Of a DNA stretch of 64,000 nucleotides, positions 43,925 through 55,719 are shown one piece after another. Location: NCBI GenBank assembly GCA_025642075.2, contig JAODUO010001225.1, positions 62,001 through 126,000 of the forward strand, given 5' to 3'. Each line of letters opens with the position of its first letter. Position 1 is the first letter of the stretch. The translations under genes were made by a program, and so were the position numbers. The notes under the pieces were generated by a model. The model was given only the letters and a program-made list of their open reading frames with translations. It was not told the DNA's origin and did no database searches. The stretch comes from Ridgeia piscesae (lineage: Eukaryota; Annelida; Polychaeta; Sabellida; Siboglinidae).

Positions 43925-44130
43925 CTGCACAGACTTGCAGCGTCAGCGATCGATCGTCACACGTTCACTGGACCCATGCTGAGACCGTCCTCATAGTGTT
44001 TGGCGAAGAAGTATGTCAGGGCCTCGTGTTCCTGGATGTACGTCACGACGGACGAATGATTCATTCGAAAGCCGCGGTTCTTTCCGCTTCCACGCACACG
44101 GTTGGTGAGCAGGTCTAGGAATGCCTGCGA
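43925..44130 (-). other. Unmatched coding-like insert in the left arm
   Basis: The minus-strand frame has NRVRGSGKNRGFRMNHSSVV, then TYIQEHEALTYFFAKHYEDG and a stop. CpG-rich like the Polinton pieces, and absent from the right arm. I do not recognise the protein; a Polinton structural gene is possible. Confidence 0.35.
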
Positions 44131-44214
44131 AGTGCTCCGCTTTACGCGGGAGCCTCCCGCTTTTCGCACCCATCTCCCGTCTTCACGCGAGTGAGACGAA
44201 ATCTCCAGTTTATG

Positions 44215-44455
44215 ATTCGTGTGTCCGCCTATGTCGGCGTGTGACCCCGTGTGTCCGTGTGTGTCCGCGTGACTGCGTGTGACCTGTGTGTGTCCGTGTG
44301 TGTCCGCGTGTGACCTGTGTGTCCGCGTGTGTCCGTGTGTGTCCGCATGTGTCCGCATGTGTCCGTGTGTGTTCGCGTGTGTCCGCGTGTGACCGCGTGT
44401 GACCGTATGTATCCGCGTGTGTTCGCGTGTGACCGCGTGTTTCCGCGTGTGACTT
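44215..44455. repeat. GTGTCCGC/GTGTGACC minisatellite, left arm
   Basis: Six-base-based repeat mixing GTGTCC, GCGTGT and GACC. It is the mirror of the CACACGCGGACAC array at 51725-52125. Confidence 0.92.
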
Positions 44456-46129
44456 TTGCAACTTTTCAGCGTTTCACCGCGATGGAAATGTCACTTTGAC
44501 ATCTTTGCAATTTCATAATATTCTGTGTGAAAACTTGGTCACTTTCTACCATAAAACGAGAACCTTGGTAGTTTTTCTTATGACATACATCATTTTCATA
44601 ATCAATTAAAAAAATCTAGAAACATCTTGGGTTGTGACGTCACTTCTTTAAAAACTGGTACCATCTAGCGAATAACTCTGACACTACGTAAGTTGCTAGC
44701 CCCCCAAGACAGCCATTAATTAGGGTTTGACATAGAAAACGGTGGCTTTGACTACTTCCACAACATAATTTCTTTTAAAATGGTGGCTTCGGCCACAGTC
44801 ATAACATACCGTTTAGTGTTTCGATGGGAAAACTTCTCCCCGTTTCACCGCGATTGCTTTGTCACTTTGACGTATTTTTAAAGTCATCTTGGTAATTTCA
44901 TAACATTCTGTGGAAAACTTTGGCATTTTATTTCATAAACCGAGAACAATCTATAAAAATATTGGGTTGCGACGTAACTGGTACCATCTAGTGGATAACA
45001 ATGTCACTACGTTAGACGCTAGCCCCATCAAGCGGACAAAACAGCCACTAGTTAGGGCTGAACATAGAAAACGATGGCTTCCTCTACTTCCCTGACATAA
45101 ATTCTTGTAAAATGGCGGCTTCGGTCACAGTCATAACATACCTTTTAGTGTTTCGATGCGATAACTTTGTCAAGTTTATTTTGCATATTTTACTAAGCCA
45201 ACTTTGTATCATTTCACAACTTTTCACCGTTTCACCGCGATGGCTACGTCACTTATTTCTCTAAGTCATCTTGGTACTTTCACAATCTTCTGTGGGAAAA
45301 CTTTGGTACTTTCTATCATAAACCGAGAACCTTTGTGGTTTGTCTTAAGACACCCATCATTTTCCTTACCAAATCTAAAAAAATGTAGAACAATATTGGG
45401 TTGCGACGTCACCTCTTTAAAACTGATGCCATCTAGCGGATAACTCTGACACTACTTTAGACGCTAGTCCCATCTAGCGGACAAAACAGCCACTTAATGG
45501 GCTTCATATAGATAACGATGGCTTCGACTACTTCCATAACAGAATTTCTTGTAAAAGTGGCGCTTCGGTCACAGTTATAACCTTGGTACTTTCATATTCT
45601 TCTGTGGGAAAACTTTGGCACATTCTATCATAAACCGAGAACCTTGGTAGTTTTTTTACGATACATATCGTTTTCCTAACCAAATATAAAACAATGTGGA
45701 AAAATCTTTGGGTTTTTTGGGTGACGTCACTTCTTTAAAAACTGGTGCCGTCTAGCTAATAACTCTGATACTACGTTAGATGCGGACAAAACAGCCACTA
45801 ATTTGAGTTCGACATAGAAAACGATGGCTTCGAATACATCCATAACAGAATTTCTTGTAAAGTGGCGACTTCGGTAACAGTCATGATATACCTTTTTGTG
45901 TTTTGTGGCCATAACCTTGACAAATATTGATATTTTACTAAAGTCAACGAGGTAATTTCATAACATTTAGCGACTCAACGAGATAAAAAGACGAATCTGT
46001 TCACTTAAGACCATATTCGTATCATAAGTTCTGTAAAATGGGTCTCCTATCACGTGTAAAACAAAAATTCTTTAAGATTTCGCTTCCGGTAACGTGCTAA
46101 AACATAACTTCCATAAAAAGGACGATTCA

Positions 46130-46880
46130 TCTCACTTCGTGAAAATGGTAGTTTCGACCACAGCCGTAACATAACTTAACGTTTTGAGGTCATAGTCATG
46201 TCTAGTATTCGTATTTTACTAAATCCTTATTGTATCTGTCCAACCAAATCTAGAAAAGTTTCGGTTTGTGACCAAATATTCGGTTGCGACTTCACTACGC
46301 TAGACGGTAACCCCATCTGGCGAATATTCCTATATTATAAGACAGCGCCATCTACGGATATATCAACCACTAATTAGGGATAGACACAGAAAAAAACTTG
46401 CGTTGCGACATCACTACTATAACAGCTATCGCCATCTAGCGGATAACCTAAACAGTACCTTAGACGCCAGCGCCATCTAGCAATTTTACGATCAGTTAAC
46501 CATAACCTTTTTTTAATGTCAAACCCTAGTTAATGTAAATTAATGCAGTGTCTAACCCTAGTTAATGGCTGTTTTGTCTGCTAGATGGAGCTGGCGCGTC
46601 TAATATAGTGTTAAGGTTATCCGCTAGATGGCGCTAGCTGTAAAATAGTAGTGATGTCGCATGACAAGTTTTTACTCTGTCTAACCCTAGTTTCTGGTTG
46701 ATTTATCCGGTAGATGGCGCTGTCGTCTAATATAGTGTTAGGATTATCCACCAGATGGGGTTAGCATCTAGTGTAGTGAGGTCGCAACCGAATATTTTGT
46801 CACAAACGAACATTTTTCTAGATTTGGTTGGAAAATTACGATAATGACTTAGTAAAATACAAATACTATAGTCAAGTTGC
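46130..46880. repeat. Local palindrome inside the left arm
   Basis: 46180-46500 (for example GCGACTTCACTACGCTAGAC, GCCATCTAGCGGATAAC) reappears reversed and complemented at 46540-46870 (GTTATCCGCTAGATGGCGCT, TAGTGTAGTGAGGTCGCAAC). The centre is near 46520. Imperfect but obvious. Confidence 0.8.
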
Positions 46881-47186
46881 CAAAATGATGACCTTGCAAT
46901 GTTAACTACTGTAAACTTGTTTTATGGAAATGAATTTTTTATAGTTAGGAGAGCAAAATTAGCTTGGTTGCACCTTATGCAACCTTGAGCATTTCTCAGA
47001 ATTCAAGATGGCGGTCTCGGCCATCTTGAATTTCGGCAAATTTTCAACCTTTGATCTCGATGACATAGAGGGTCGTGTAATACCTCTTTATAAGGGTTTT
47101 CCAGGATGGGGAGTCCATTTCTGGAGTTATTTTTGGGGATACGGTGTCAGAGTGAAGGTCATATCAGAGGTCAAATGTCAAATTTA

Positions 47187-47265
47187 CTTGTACAACCTTT
47201 AGCATTTCTCAGAATTCAAGATGCATGTATATATTAAGGAAATAAAACATATGTGAATATAAGTG

Positions 47266-47339
<74 letters not shown>

Positions 47340-47379
47340 CAAAGAAATGAAGAGTAAATTTATTCATCCTGTCATTTCG
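47187..47379. repeat. (TA)n microsatellite at the inner end of the left arm
   Basis: TA run about 47275-47338 between the arm and the central pseudogene. Confidence 0.95.
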
Positions 47380-49816
47380 CTCCCCTTCATCTTCTTCGAT
47401 GTCCAACTGCTTGCTGATGAAAGGATTACAGCAGATGTCTCGTCCCTCGCATTTGCACGAGTCCGTGCATGAAACGCCTGCGCTGTTGCAGCTGCAGCGT
47501 GTGCCACTGCATGCTTTGCACTCTGCAGTGCAGCTACAGCTAACTGCATCCAGTAGTGCTTGGGGAGCAACTGGCGCTGTTGAGACGGCCGTTGTGATGG
47601 CGGAGCCTTCGATGTTTCGAGCTTCTTCAGGTGGATCACGTTGGGCCGTGGACTTCCACAGTAGCATCTGAAGATGAGCTCGTAGCACATGCAACTGTAG
47701 GTTGGCATCAATCGGTGGACATTTCTTCAGTGGCGGAGGTTTCTTATGGCCACGATAGAAGTGACCACCTGCGTCATTAATTGTTGTACATCCCTTCTGT
47801 CCCTAGAGGGGTAAGAATAATGTGTATGCTGTCTCCTGGAGCTGAGCGTGGGTCGCGCCAGGCTTACCGAGCACTTGATCGAGACCTGGTATATCTGTCT
47901 CTAGGAGCTTGAGCGCTGACTTTGTTCCTCTTCCAAAGGGGTATGACACTGTATCGCAACCTGACAGTGCGTGGATACCGAGAAGTTGACTGCACTTTTT
48001 GGGGCCTAACCGCTGAACAGTTTCATTGATGTCCAAGACATCACCATTCCACATTTCCATTTGAATCTTGGCGCCAACTCGCATCCTTGATGTCCAGTAC
48101 ACCAAGAGAACGAAGACGTCGATATCATCAAAGACACAGTCCTGCATGTTGACGAGTTGGGTGTTGTGTGGAAGGGGATAGCTGCATAGAGTTTGGTTAA
48201 GTAGATTCTTGTTCTTGGAATTGTGAAGAATAACTTCTTCTCGGCATGGAATGAAGGTGTTTGGGGTTAGACGTACTTCCTTGGCTCTTCCTCTTCTCGT
48301 CCGCTCATGGTCCTTTGCGCTGGGAGCATCTTGGTTATATCTGTCGAACAGAATGATTTTCTTGGAGACATGAGGGTAGTGGGCCAGTCGAGTGCCGAAG
48401 CTTGCAACCAGGTCTCCTGTAGTCCCTGAGACTGGCCAGACGACGTGGTACAGAAGGTGACCGGCATCAACCAGCACCACGTTTGGAGCACATGGAGTCA
48501 TGACAGAGACACTGAGAGACTTGACGAGCACGGCCTTAATTGTCACCCTTCCTCAATTATCAGGGCCGGAGGGATTGGACTCAGTTCAAACTGGAAGACA
48601 TCGGCTATATCAATGCTGCACTGCTGCCCTACGACTAACAGCCGACTGAACAGCGTCACGACGTCGTAGATAGCCTTCCCCTTGACAGTGGCTGCCTTCT
48701 AGATCAACTCCATTGTTTTTACCTTCTTCTTTATTGTCTTGTGGAATTCACTGCTTAGCAAATCGGAGAACTGCCTGCTCTGCTCACTCCCGATGGCCAA
48801 TGCGTTCTGAACATTCACTGTGTCTGGCGCCACTTGGCCATTGCATATGTTATAGACAACTGGTTGCTGGCCATTGAGGGGGTGGATCTACTTCTCCAGC
48901 TCCACCGCGATCTTCTTCCAATCGGCCTCGTCCAGTCTCCTTCTTCCCTCTCCTTCCTCCTTGTGCTTATTCTTCTCCTCCCCATCTACTTCACCGTGTG
49001 GCTTCTGCTCCTCCCCAGATTCATTGTACATATGTTCTATGGCGATGTCAAGATGGGCGCACACACTGAAACTATTCACCCACACAGCATCTTGCTCGGG
49101 GCTCGTTGAAATGCCCTTCATACCTCCAGAACCCTTCCCTCGCTTGATATATGTCTGCTCTCTGAACTGATCTGCTGGCACTGCGGTCCCCCATCCGAGT
49201 GCCGACAGACATGCGCACCTGCCAGTAGGTCCTCCTTGGCACGCTGGGGAAGGTGCTTCAGCTGTCGCACATACCAGCTCAGGTAGCGGGCATAATTGTG
49301 GTGACCTGCTGCGAAGAAGTATGGCAGCATTGCCTTGGACAGTGCTGCTGGAGGAGGAAGTCACCGTTCCGCTCTCCGCGCAGGAACATGAGCGACAACA
49401 GTGTAGGCTTGACAAAGCAGTCCACCCATAGCCTCCCGGTCGGGTGCCCTCTGGCTGTCTCCAGGTAGACATTCAGCTCCTCATATGTCTTGGCGCCATT
49501 CGAGTAGAAATTATGCCGCAACACGGCCATGATGAGACGGTATGCCCGTAGAGCATTGGTCCAGGCCTTTCCGTTGACTATGCTGGTGATGCCAGCAAAC
49601 GCTGCACTGATGAGAACGTCCACGCCTGATGCCTTCATCAGTGTTCCTACACAGCCCAGGAAACTCGTGAGAGTGTGCATCACATCCGGGTGAAGTATGA
49701 CGTTGGTCCAGCGCAGAGGATCGTTCCATTGGACAAGGCATGCAGTCTGATACAGTTGGAGGTCGACTGTGATGTGGGTGCATCCCAAAACTATTGAGAG
49801 CCTTCTCGGGATTCAC
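47380..49816 (-). pseudogene. Central gene of the inverted element: PIN/Asteroid-like, 'SGCDT' and Cys-rich protein, broken
   Basis: Read on the minus strand: HPDVMHTLTSFLGCVGTLMK and AFAGITSIVNGKAW (49700-49550); FFAAGHHNYARYLSWY after a frameshift (~49300); QTYIKRGKGSGGMKGI (~49160); ELSPIPPALIIEEG then a frameshift (~48560); VVLVDAGHLLYHVVWPVSG, IILFDRY and SAKDHERTRRG (48480-48280), which resemble PIN/XPG nucleases of the Asteroid type; HALSGCDTVSYPFGRGTKSA (~47950); an in-frame TAG (~47807); and a tail CSCTAECKACSGTRCSCNS, CKCEGRDICC (47540-47420), CXC-like. The order matches an uncharacterised protein family common in invertebrate genomes. At least three frameshifts or stops, so it is dead here. 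Confidence 0.7.
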
Positions 49817-50071
49817 AAGCGTAGTTATTATAGTGTCGGGGTTAGCAGGCGGTTAGTCGAACATCGGTTTGAACACAACCAGTGTATTAGACTTCTGGGC
49901 AGAGCCTGCCACCAAGCGGTCTTGCTGAGCATTGACTGGCCTGTCGTTCCCGTGGACTTGCGACTATTAAGCGGTTCTTGAAAATGAAAAGCTTGGGACA
50001 AGAATATACAACTTACTGTAGAATGGCTCACATATAATCGGTCTATAGAGGTGATTTGTTCCTGGTCTTAC
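49817..50071. other. Spacer between the central pseudogene and the right arm
   Basis: About 250 bases with no recognised feature; a possible upstream region of the minus-strand gene. Confidence 0.4.
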
Positions 50072-51724
50072 GTCAAATTTGACCTTTGACCTCTGATTTG
50101 ACCTTGACTTTAACCCAGTATCCAACAAAATACTCCAGAAATGGACTCCCCATCCTGGAAAACCCTGATAAAGAGGTATTACACGACCCTCTATGTCATC
50201 GAGATCAAACGTCGAACATTGGCCGACATTCAAGATGGCCGAGACCGCCATCTTGAATTATGGGAAATGCTCAAGGTTGCACAAGGTGCAACCAAGCTAA
50301 TTTTGCTCTCCTAACTATATAAAATACATTTCCTTAAAAAACGTTTACAGTAATTAACATTGCAGGGTCTCCTACAGGAAGTATATGAGCGGCAACTTGA
50401 CTACTAGACATGATTATTTCCTCAAAACGTTAAATTATGTTATGGCTGTGGTCGAAACCACCATTTTCCCGAAGTTGTTTTTTGCACGTGAGAGGAATCG
50501 TCCTTTTTATGGAAGTTATGTGTTTGCACGCGACCGGAAGCGAATTTTTTAGACAAGTTATGTTTTACACGTGATAGGAGCCCCATTTTAACAGAACTTA
50601 TGATACGAATAGGTCTGAAGTGGAAAGATTCCTCTTTCTATCTCGTTGAATCGGTAAATGTTATGAAATTACCACGTTGACTTTAGTAAAATACGAATAT
50701 TTGTCAAGGTTATGGCCTCGAAAAACAAAAGGACATGTCTTGACTGTGACCGAAGCCGCCATTTTACAAGAAATTCTGTAATGGAAGTAGTCGAAGCCAT
50801 CACTTTGTATGTCGAACCCTAATTAATGGCTGTTTTGTCCACTAGATGGGGCTAGCGCCTAAAGTAGTGTCAGAGTTATCCACTAAATGGCACCAGTTTT
50901 TAAAGAGGTGACGACACAACCCAAGATTTTTCTAGATTTTTAGAATTGATTAGGAAAACGATGTATGTCGTATGAAAAATTACCAAGGTTCTCGTTTTAC
51001 CGTAGAAGGTTATGAAATTACCAAGACGACGAAGTGACAAAGCCATCGCGGTGAAACGCTGAAAAGTTGCCAAATGGTACAAAGTTGGTACGCCGACTTA
51101 GAAAAATAAGAGAGCTTGAAAATGTTATCGCGTCGAAACAGAAACATATGTTATCTTATTACAAGTTACAAGACTAACTTAGTTAAATTTGAGAAAACAC
51201 CACCTGCCTAACGCAATGAAACGGTAAAACGTTACGAAATGGAACGAGGTTATCACACCGACTTAGTAATATATGAAAACTTGACAAAGTTATCGCATCG
51301 AGACACTAAAGTTATGTTATGACTGTAGTCGAAGCCGCCATTTTGCTATGAATTATGTTATGGTCTTCGACGGAGCCCATTGTCACGGAAGTTGTGGTTT
51401 GCACGTGATAGGAAGCGTCTGATTACCTTGCTGACTGAATAAAACTTAGTAAAATACGATAATGTGGAAAGGATGTCACGTCAAAACGAAAGAATATTGA
51501 GATTTTGCTACAATCATGTCATAAACATAAAAACGTTATACATTTTCCGAAGTGAAAAACTAAAAAAGATATGAAGTTACCACACTAACTTTTTAACACT
51601 TGTGAAAATACAGCTGTACTGATCTAGTAGAAATATTAAACGATACGAAAGGACCATATTGTCTTAGGAAAATACGAAAATACTCAAAACACTAAAATAA
51701 GATTTTGGGTGTTGTTGAAATGTG

Positions 51725-52125
51725 TCTACCCCTATGCGGACAAAAGCGGACACACGCGAAATCACGGGGTCACACGCAGACACATGCGGTCACACGCGAT
51801 CACACGCGGACACACACGGACACACGTGAACACACGCGGACACGTGGGGTCACTCGCGGACACACGCGGTCACACGCGAACTCACGCGGTCACTCGCGGT
51901 CACACACGGACATAAGGGGACACACGGGATCACATGGGACATACGCGGTCACACGCGGACACACACGGACACATACGGACACACGCGGACACACGCGGTC
52001 ATACACGAACACATATGGACACACACGGACACATACGGACACAGGCGGACACACGCGGACACAAGCGGACACACACGGACGCTCGCGCACATGAACGCGC
52101 ACACGCACACGCATGCGCACACACG
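51725..52125. repeat. CACACGCGGACAC minisatellite, right arm
   Basis: Mirror of 44215-44455 but longer (about 400 against 240 bases), so the arrays have changed length since the arms formed. Confidence 0.92.
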
Positions 52126-52129
52126 ATAT

Positions 52130-53340
52130 ATATAAGTTCCATACATGGAGAAAATGACTTATGTGGCCTACATACTGTACATAGTAGCGACGCCTGAATT
52201 ACTATTTTGTTTTGGTGGAAGACCTATGTGACCTACATTGTGGACGTGGTAGCAACTACAATTTTGTATTTGTGGAAGACCTATTTGACCAACGTACTGG
52301 ACATGAAGTGATACCACCATATGAATAAACGTGCCCTGACTTGTCTAGATAGGGACACTACGCCACAGACACTATGTATTACATTGTTTTTGATTTACTG
52401 CTGGTTGCCTATCAACCTATAGTTGAACCGGCGGCAGGTCTACTTACAGTAGCGGTGTCCTTGCATGTCGCACAGTCAGAGGGAGGAAGGTCGAAGGCTG
52501 ATATATCCTACACTTTCAGCTGACGCGATGACTTGCCGTAGCGTAGTGTAGCAACCACTCACAATCCTACAAAGTCATTCACTGAGCCAGCGTCCCTCGA
52601 TGAGAACAGACAGCAACCGACTGCCCTGGTCGGGGCAACAAGCTTCGATAGATAGACATGCGACGTGTTGCACCCGCACTGGACATGGAGGATCAATTAT
52701 CTATCGAAACTAGATATTTAGGTATGTTAGTCCCATACGTGGAAAAGAATCCAAAGTTTTCACGACAGAGATACACATCATAACATGGTGCAATGACGTA
52801 ATGGGGTGATCGTTTTCCGGAAGAGAGAAATTGTTGCTTTATTGAATATATGTTTGTAGTCGACAACCTAACAATCAGGGTAGCGGGCACATTGCATATG
52901 GCGCTGCGTTAAGACTTTAACGTTGACCTTTGTTTTTGACCTTCTACCCTTCCTCCGCAACAACCAGTCAAAACCATTCTTCACCCGCAACAGCCTATAA
53001 AAACGCTCGCCAGGATCGCTTCTTGAATATTTTAAAAAGTAGTTTTAAAAATAAGACACGTATTTTTGGGGTAGTAGCTGAAGACATACCCGTCAGATGG
53101 CTCCACTTCTTCTTTGACCTAGTTTGTAGTTTACCGACTATCCGCTAGGGGACGATACATGACGACTAACCCCAATTGACCCAATTTAAAAAATAAGACG
53201 AATTTGGACATTACTAGTGCGCCACCAGTACATCAACTATCCGCTAGGTTTCATACATGTGACCTTGGCCTTTGACATTGACTTTATCCGGAGGAATTCG
53301 TTCGTTCCGCGGTCCATTGGTCGGATCGTACTATACTACT
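52130..53340. other. Unmatched stretch in the right arm, nothing recognised
   Basis: No gene or repeat that I can support. Confidence 0.45.
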
Positions 53341-53344
53341 CCTT

Positions 53345-53640
53345 CACATACTGCCTGTAATGTTGCCGACTTGGCAGACTTCAGGCTGAAACTGAAAACA
53401 TATATCCTCTGTGTTCAGCTTGCAGCTGAGCAAGGCAAATATTGTTTCCTGGCCATGGTAAGACCTACTGTCTGTATACCTTTGTTGCACACTTGAAAAG
53501 ACCGTCTCACTGTCTTCGTTGCTGTTTGGGAGGGACAGCAGTGGCAACACAACAGCGCACATGGTGGCAAACCGATGGCTTCCAGAGCTGGTCCTACCAT
53601 TCCCCATCCCATCCTCCTGCAGCAACGGTAAAGTACGGGT
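53345..53640 (-). pseudogene. hAT-type transposase C-terminal (dimerisation) fragment
   Basis: The minus-strand frame 53625-53344 contains LLSLPNSNEDSETVFSSVQQ, then RYTDSRSYHG and FALLSCKLN. This is the pattern of the hAT C-terminal dimerisation region (L-x-x-P-x-S-N-x-x-x-E-x-x-F-S-x-V ... L-x-x-K-x-N). No other part of a transposase is visible nearby. Confidence 0.55.
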
Positions 53641-54224
53641 TGCATATTCGGCAAAAACGCATGTGACAACCCTCGGTCACTTCTTCTGATCCAGTGCAGA
53701 TCGCCTACCCACGCTTGGAGAAATTTTGAGGCATATTTCATGAAGAAGTAGAACGAGGTGCTTGCTTCGAATTCGTTTTCGGCTTTGCTGGCGCCATATA
53801 AATTCCCGTGATTGCTCTACCCAATTAATACGCCTGTTACCCTCTTCACTTGTATTGTTAAAAAATAAAGCCGAACAACGCAAATAGTAACTGAAATAGA
53901 TTAGCGATTTGGAGCGCTTCTACAACGATGTAAATCGCGGATATATTTAATTATAAAAAGGGGCATTACGGAAAGGAAAAAATTTGAAACTGGAAGACGA
54001 ATCATAAACTGGAGATTTCGTGAGAACGGGAGATGGGTGCGAAAAGCGGGAGGTTCCAGCGTAAAGCGGGGGACTTTGCAGGCCATAGAAATGCGGTAGA
54101 AATGCGGTTCCGCTAACTCGGATGCGAGAATTAGAGGCGCTACCTGACATCAACGGGAAGTAAGCGTGATGTAGACTATTAAGGCAGACGTCACACCGTC
54201 GATCACCCAAAGGCCAACATGACA

Positions 54225-55040
54225 CTACGAAGCGGAGGAATTCCTCCGGAGTAGTTCCAACTGTAGTGGTTCGTTTTAATGTAGTATCCAGCATTTAGGT
54301 TGATTTTATAGTGCTCTACTTGCTCAGCAAGTTTGTGGAGAGACAACATTAATATATGTTCTTATAATAATTTTTCAGAGGACTGTGCTATGCCAGTTGG
54401 TGTTTGTGCTGGTTTGTGAATATAAACTTTGTGGCAGTTATGTGTATATAATATATGTCTTAGTTGTGGTGTTATTGCATGTAGTATTTATATTATCATA
54501 CTTTAAAAAACAGAGTCCCGGTGCCCTCTTATCATACGCTCTGCATGCAGTGCAACACGCATCGCTAACGGTCAACGGACGTTCGTCGAGGCGACAGCGC
54601 ACGTACTCGTTCTGGTGATTGTCGCAACATTCGAAGGGGAGCCATTCGGACCTGTGTCGGAAGTAATGTTCTCGAGTTCCGGGGTTATGTCCTCCGCCGT
54701 GACTCCGGTATAGTCTTCCTTGGGAAACAAAATGGACGTTCTTTTTCGTCCTGCTTCTCGCCCTGCTACCACCGTAGCCGTGTGTTTTTGATAAATATGG
54801 TCAACACTACATGATGGATTAATCTATTTACCTATCCGTCATGTGACCAGTTGCTTAGCAAACAGTACGTCAAATGATGACAAAAAGGCTGCCGAACTTG
54901 TGCGTTCAGTCGTATATTTTGTTGAAATTCTGTTTTCAAAAGATCGTATCTATTATAAAAAATAAGAGAAAGTTGTTAACGTAACAAATGCGTACAGTAA
55001 TGTGTGATCTAGGAGATTTACTCCGTCATGGTATGAATTT
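54225..55040. other. Intergenic with a short CpG-rich patch
   Basis: 54540-54775 is CpG-rich with a minus-strand frame (RKRTSILFPKEDYTGVTAED, then ITPELENITSDTG). It has no domain that I recognise but its composition resembles the Polinton pieces at 41-43.8 kb. The rest is AT-rich and empty. Confidence 0.4.
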
Positions 55041-55382
55041 AGGGAGGGAGGGAGGGAGGGAGGGAGGGAGGAGGGAGGGAGGGAGGAGGGAGGGAGGGAG
55101 GGAGGGAGGGAGGGAGGGAGGGAGGGAGGGAGGGAGGGAGGGAGGAGGGAGGGAGGGAGGGAGGGAGAGGAGGGAGGGAGGGAGGAGGGGAGGGAGGGAG
55201 GGAGGGAGGGAGGAGGGAGGGAGGGAGGGAGGGAGGGAGGGAGGGAGGGAGGGAGGGAGGGAGGGAGGAGGAGGGAGGGAGGGAGGGAGGGAGGGAGGGA
55301 GGGAGGGAGGAGGGAGGGAGGGAGGGAGAGGGAGGGAGGGGGAGGGAGGGAGGGAGGGAGGGAGGGAGGGAGGGAGGGAGAG
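55041..55382. repeat. (GGGA)n array
   Basis: About 340 bases of GGGAGGGA with occasional GGA, GAGA and GGGG changes. All G-runs are on the plus strand. The Arg/Glu/Gly and Pro/Ser/Leu frames are artefacts. Confidence 0.97.
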
Positions 55383-55719
55383 ACCGGCAGTGTACAGGGA
55401 AAAAGCTAGTTAGGATGGCCAATTATATTTCTTATGACTTTAAAATAAAATATCAGCGCCGTATTTGGTATTCACCTAGAATCGCCCATGGACTGCATTA
55501 TGATGCCAGTGACTACACAGACAACAACAAAGATTAGCAGTTAACATTCAATATGCAACCCCGTGTTCAAAATGCTTTTTCCAGTCAGGCGAGTAGTTAG
55601 AAGTGGCGCCACACTACGGATACATGTTGTAACCTGTAGTGACAATAGCGGCTTCAACACAAACTGCAATGAGGAAGTAATGTATTCGACTTTTTAACAA
55701 GATTTAACAAGATTGCCAC

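Larger units (their letters stand above)
43777..47186 (+). mobile_element. Left arm of a ~10.4 kb inverted (foldback-like) element
   Basis: Matches the reverse complement of 50072-54224 piece by piece, in mirrored order: an end block (43777-43925, TGATCGACGGTGTGACGTCT), a CCCGCTTTTCGCACCCATCT block (44150-44215), a GTGTCCGCG minisatellite (44215-44455), four or so imperfect units of 350-450 bases (44455-46200) with ATCTAGCGGA, AAAACTTTGG and GTTTCACCGCGATGG phrases, and an inner block (46910-47186) with a TTCAAGATGGC hairpin. It includes an extra segment (43925-44130) and a local palindrome (46130-46880) not mirrored on the right. Confidence 0.85.
50072..54224 (-). mobile_element. Right arm of the ~10.4 kb inverted (foldback-like) element
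   Basis: Reverse complement of the left arm: inner block 50072-50330 (TCAAGATGGCCGAGACCGCC; CCAAGCTAATTTTGCTCTCC), subrepeat units 50340-51700, minisatellite 51725-52125, the CCCGCTTTTCGC block reversed at 53995-54070, and the end block 54110-54224. It carries about 1.9 kb (52130-53990) with no partner on the left, including a hAT-like fragment. Confidence 0.85.

Noticed and set aside
44210..44461. HTRTHADTHGHTR-type frame resembling a His-rich or zinc-finger repeat protein (also 51705-52094)
   Set aside because: Direct translation of the six-base minisatellite in the arms of the inverted element; no spacing typical of zinc fingers.
43777..54224. Could the inverted arms with short repeats be a CRISPR array or integron?
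   Set aside because: No regular direct repeats with unique spacers; repeats are degenerate and tandem, and the whole context is eukaryotic.
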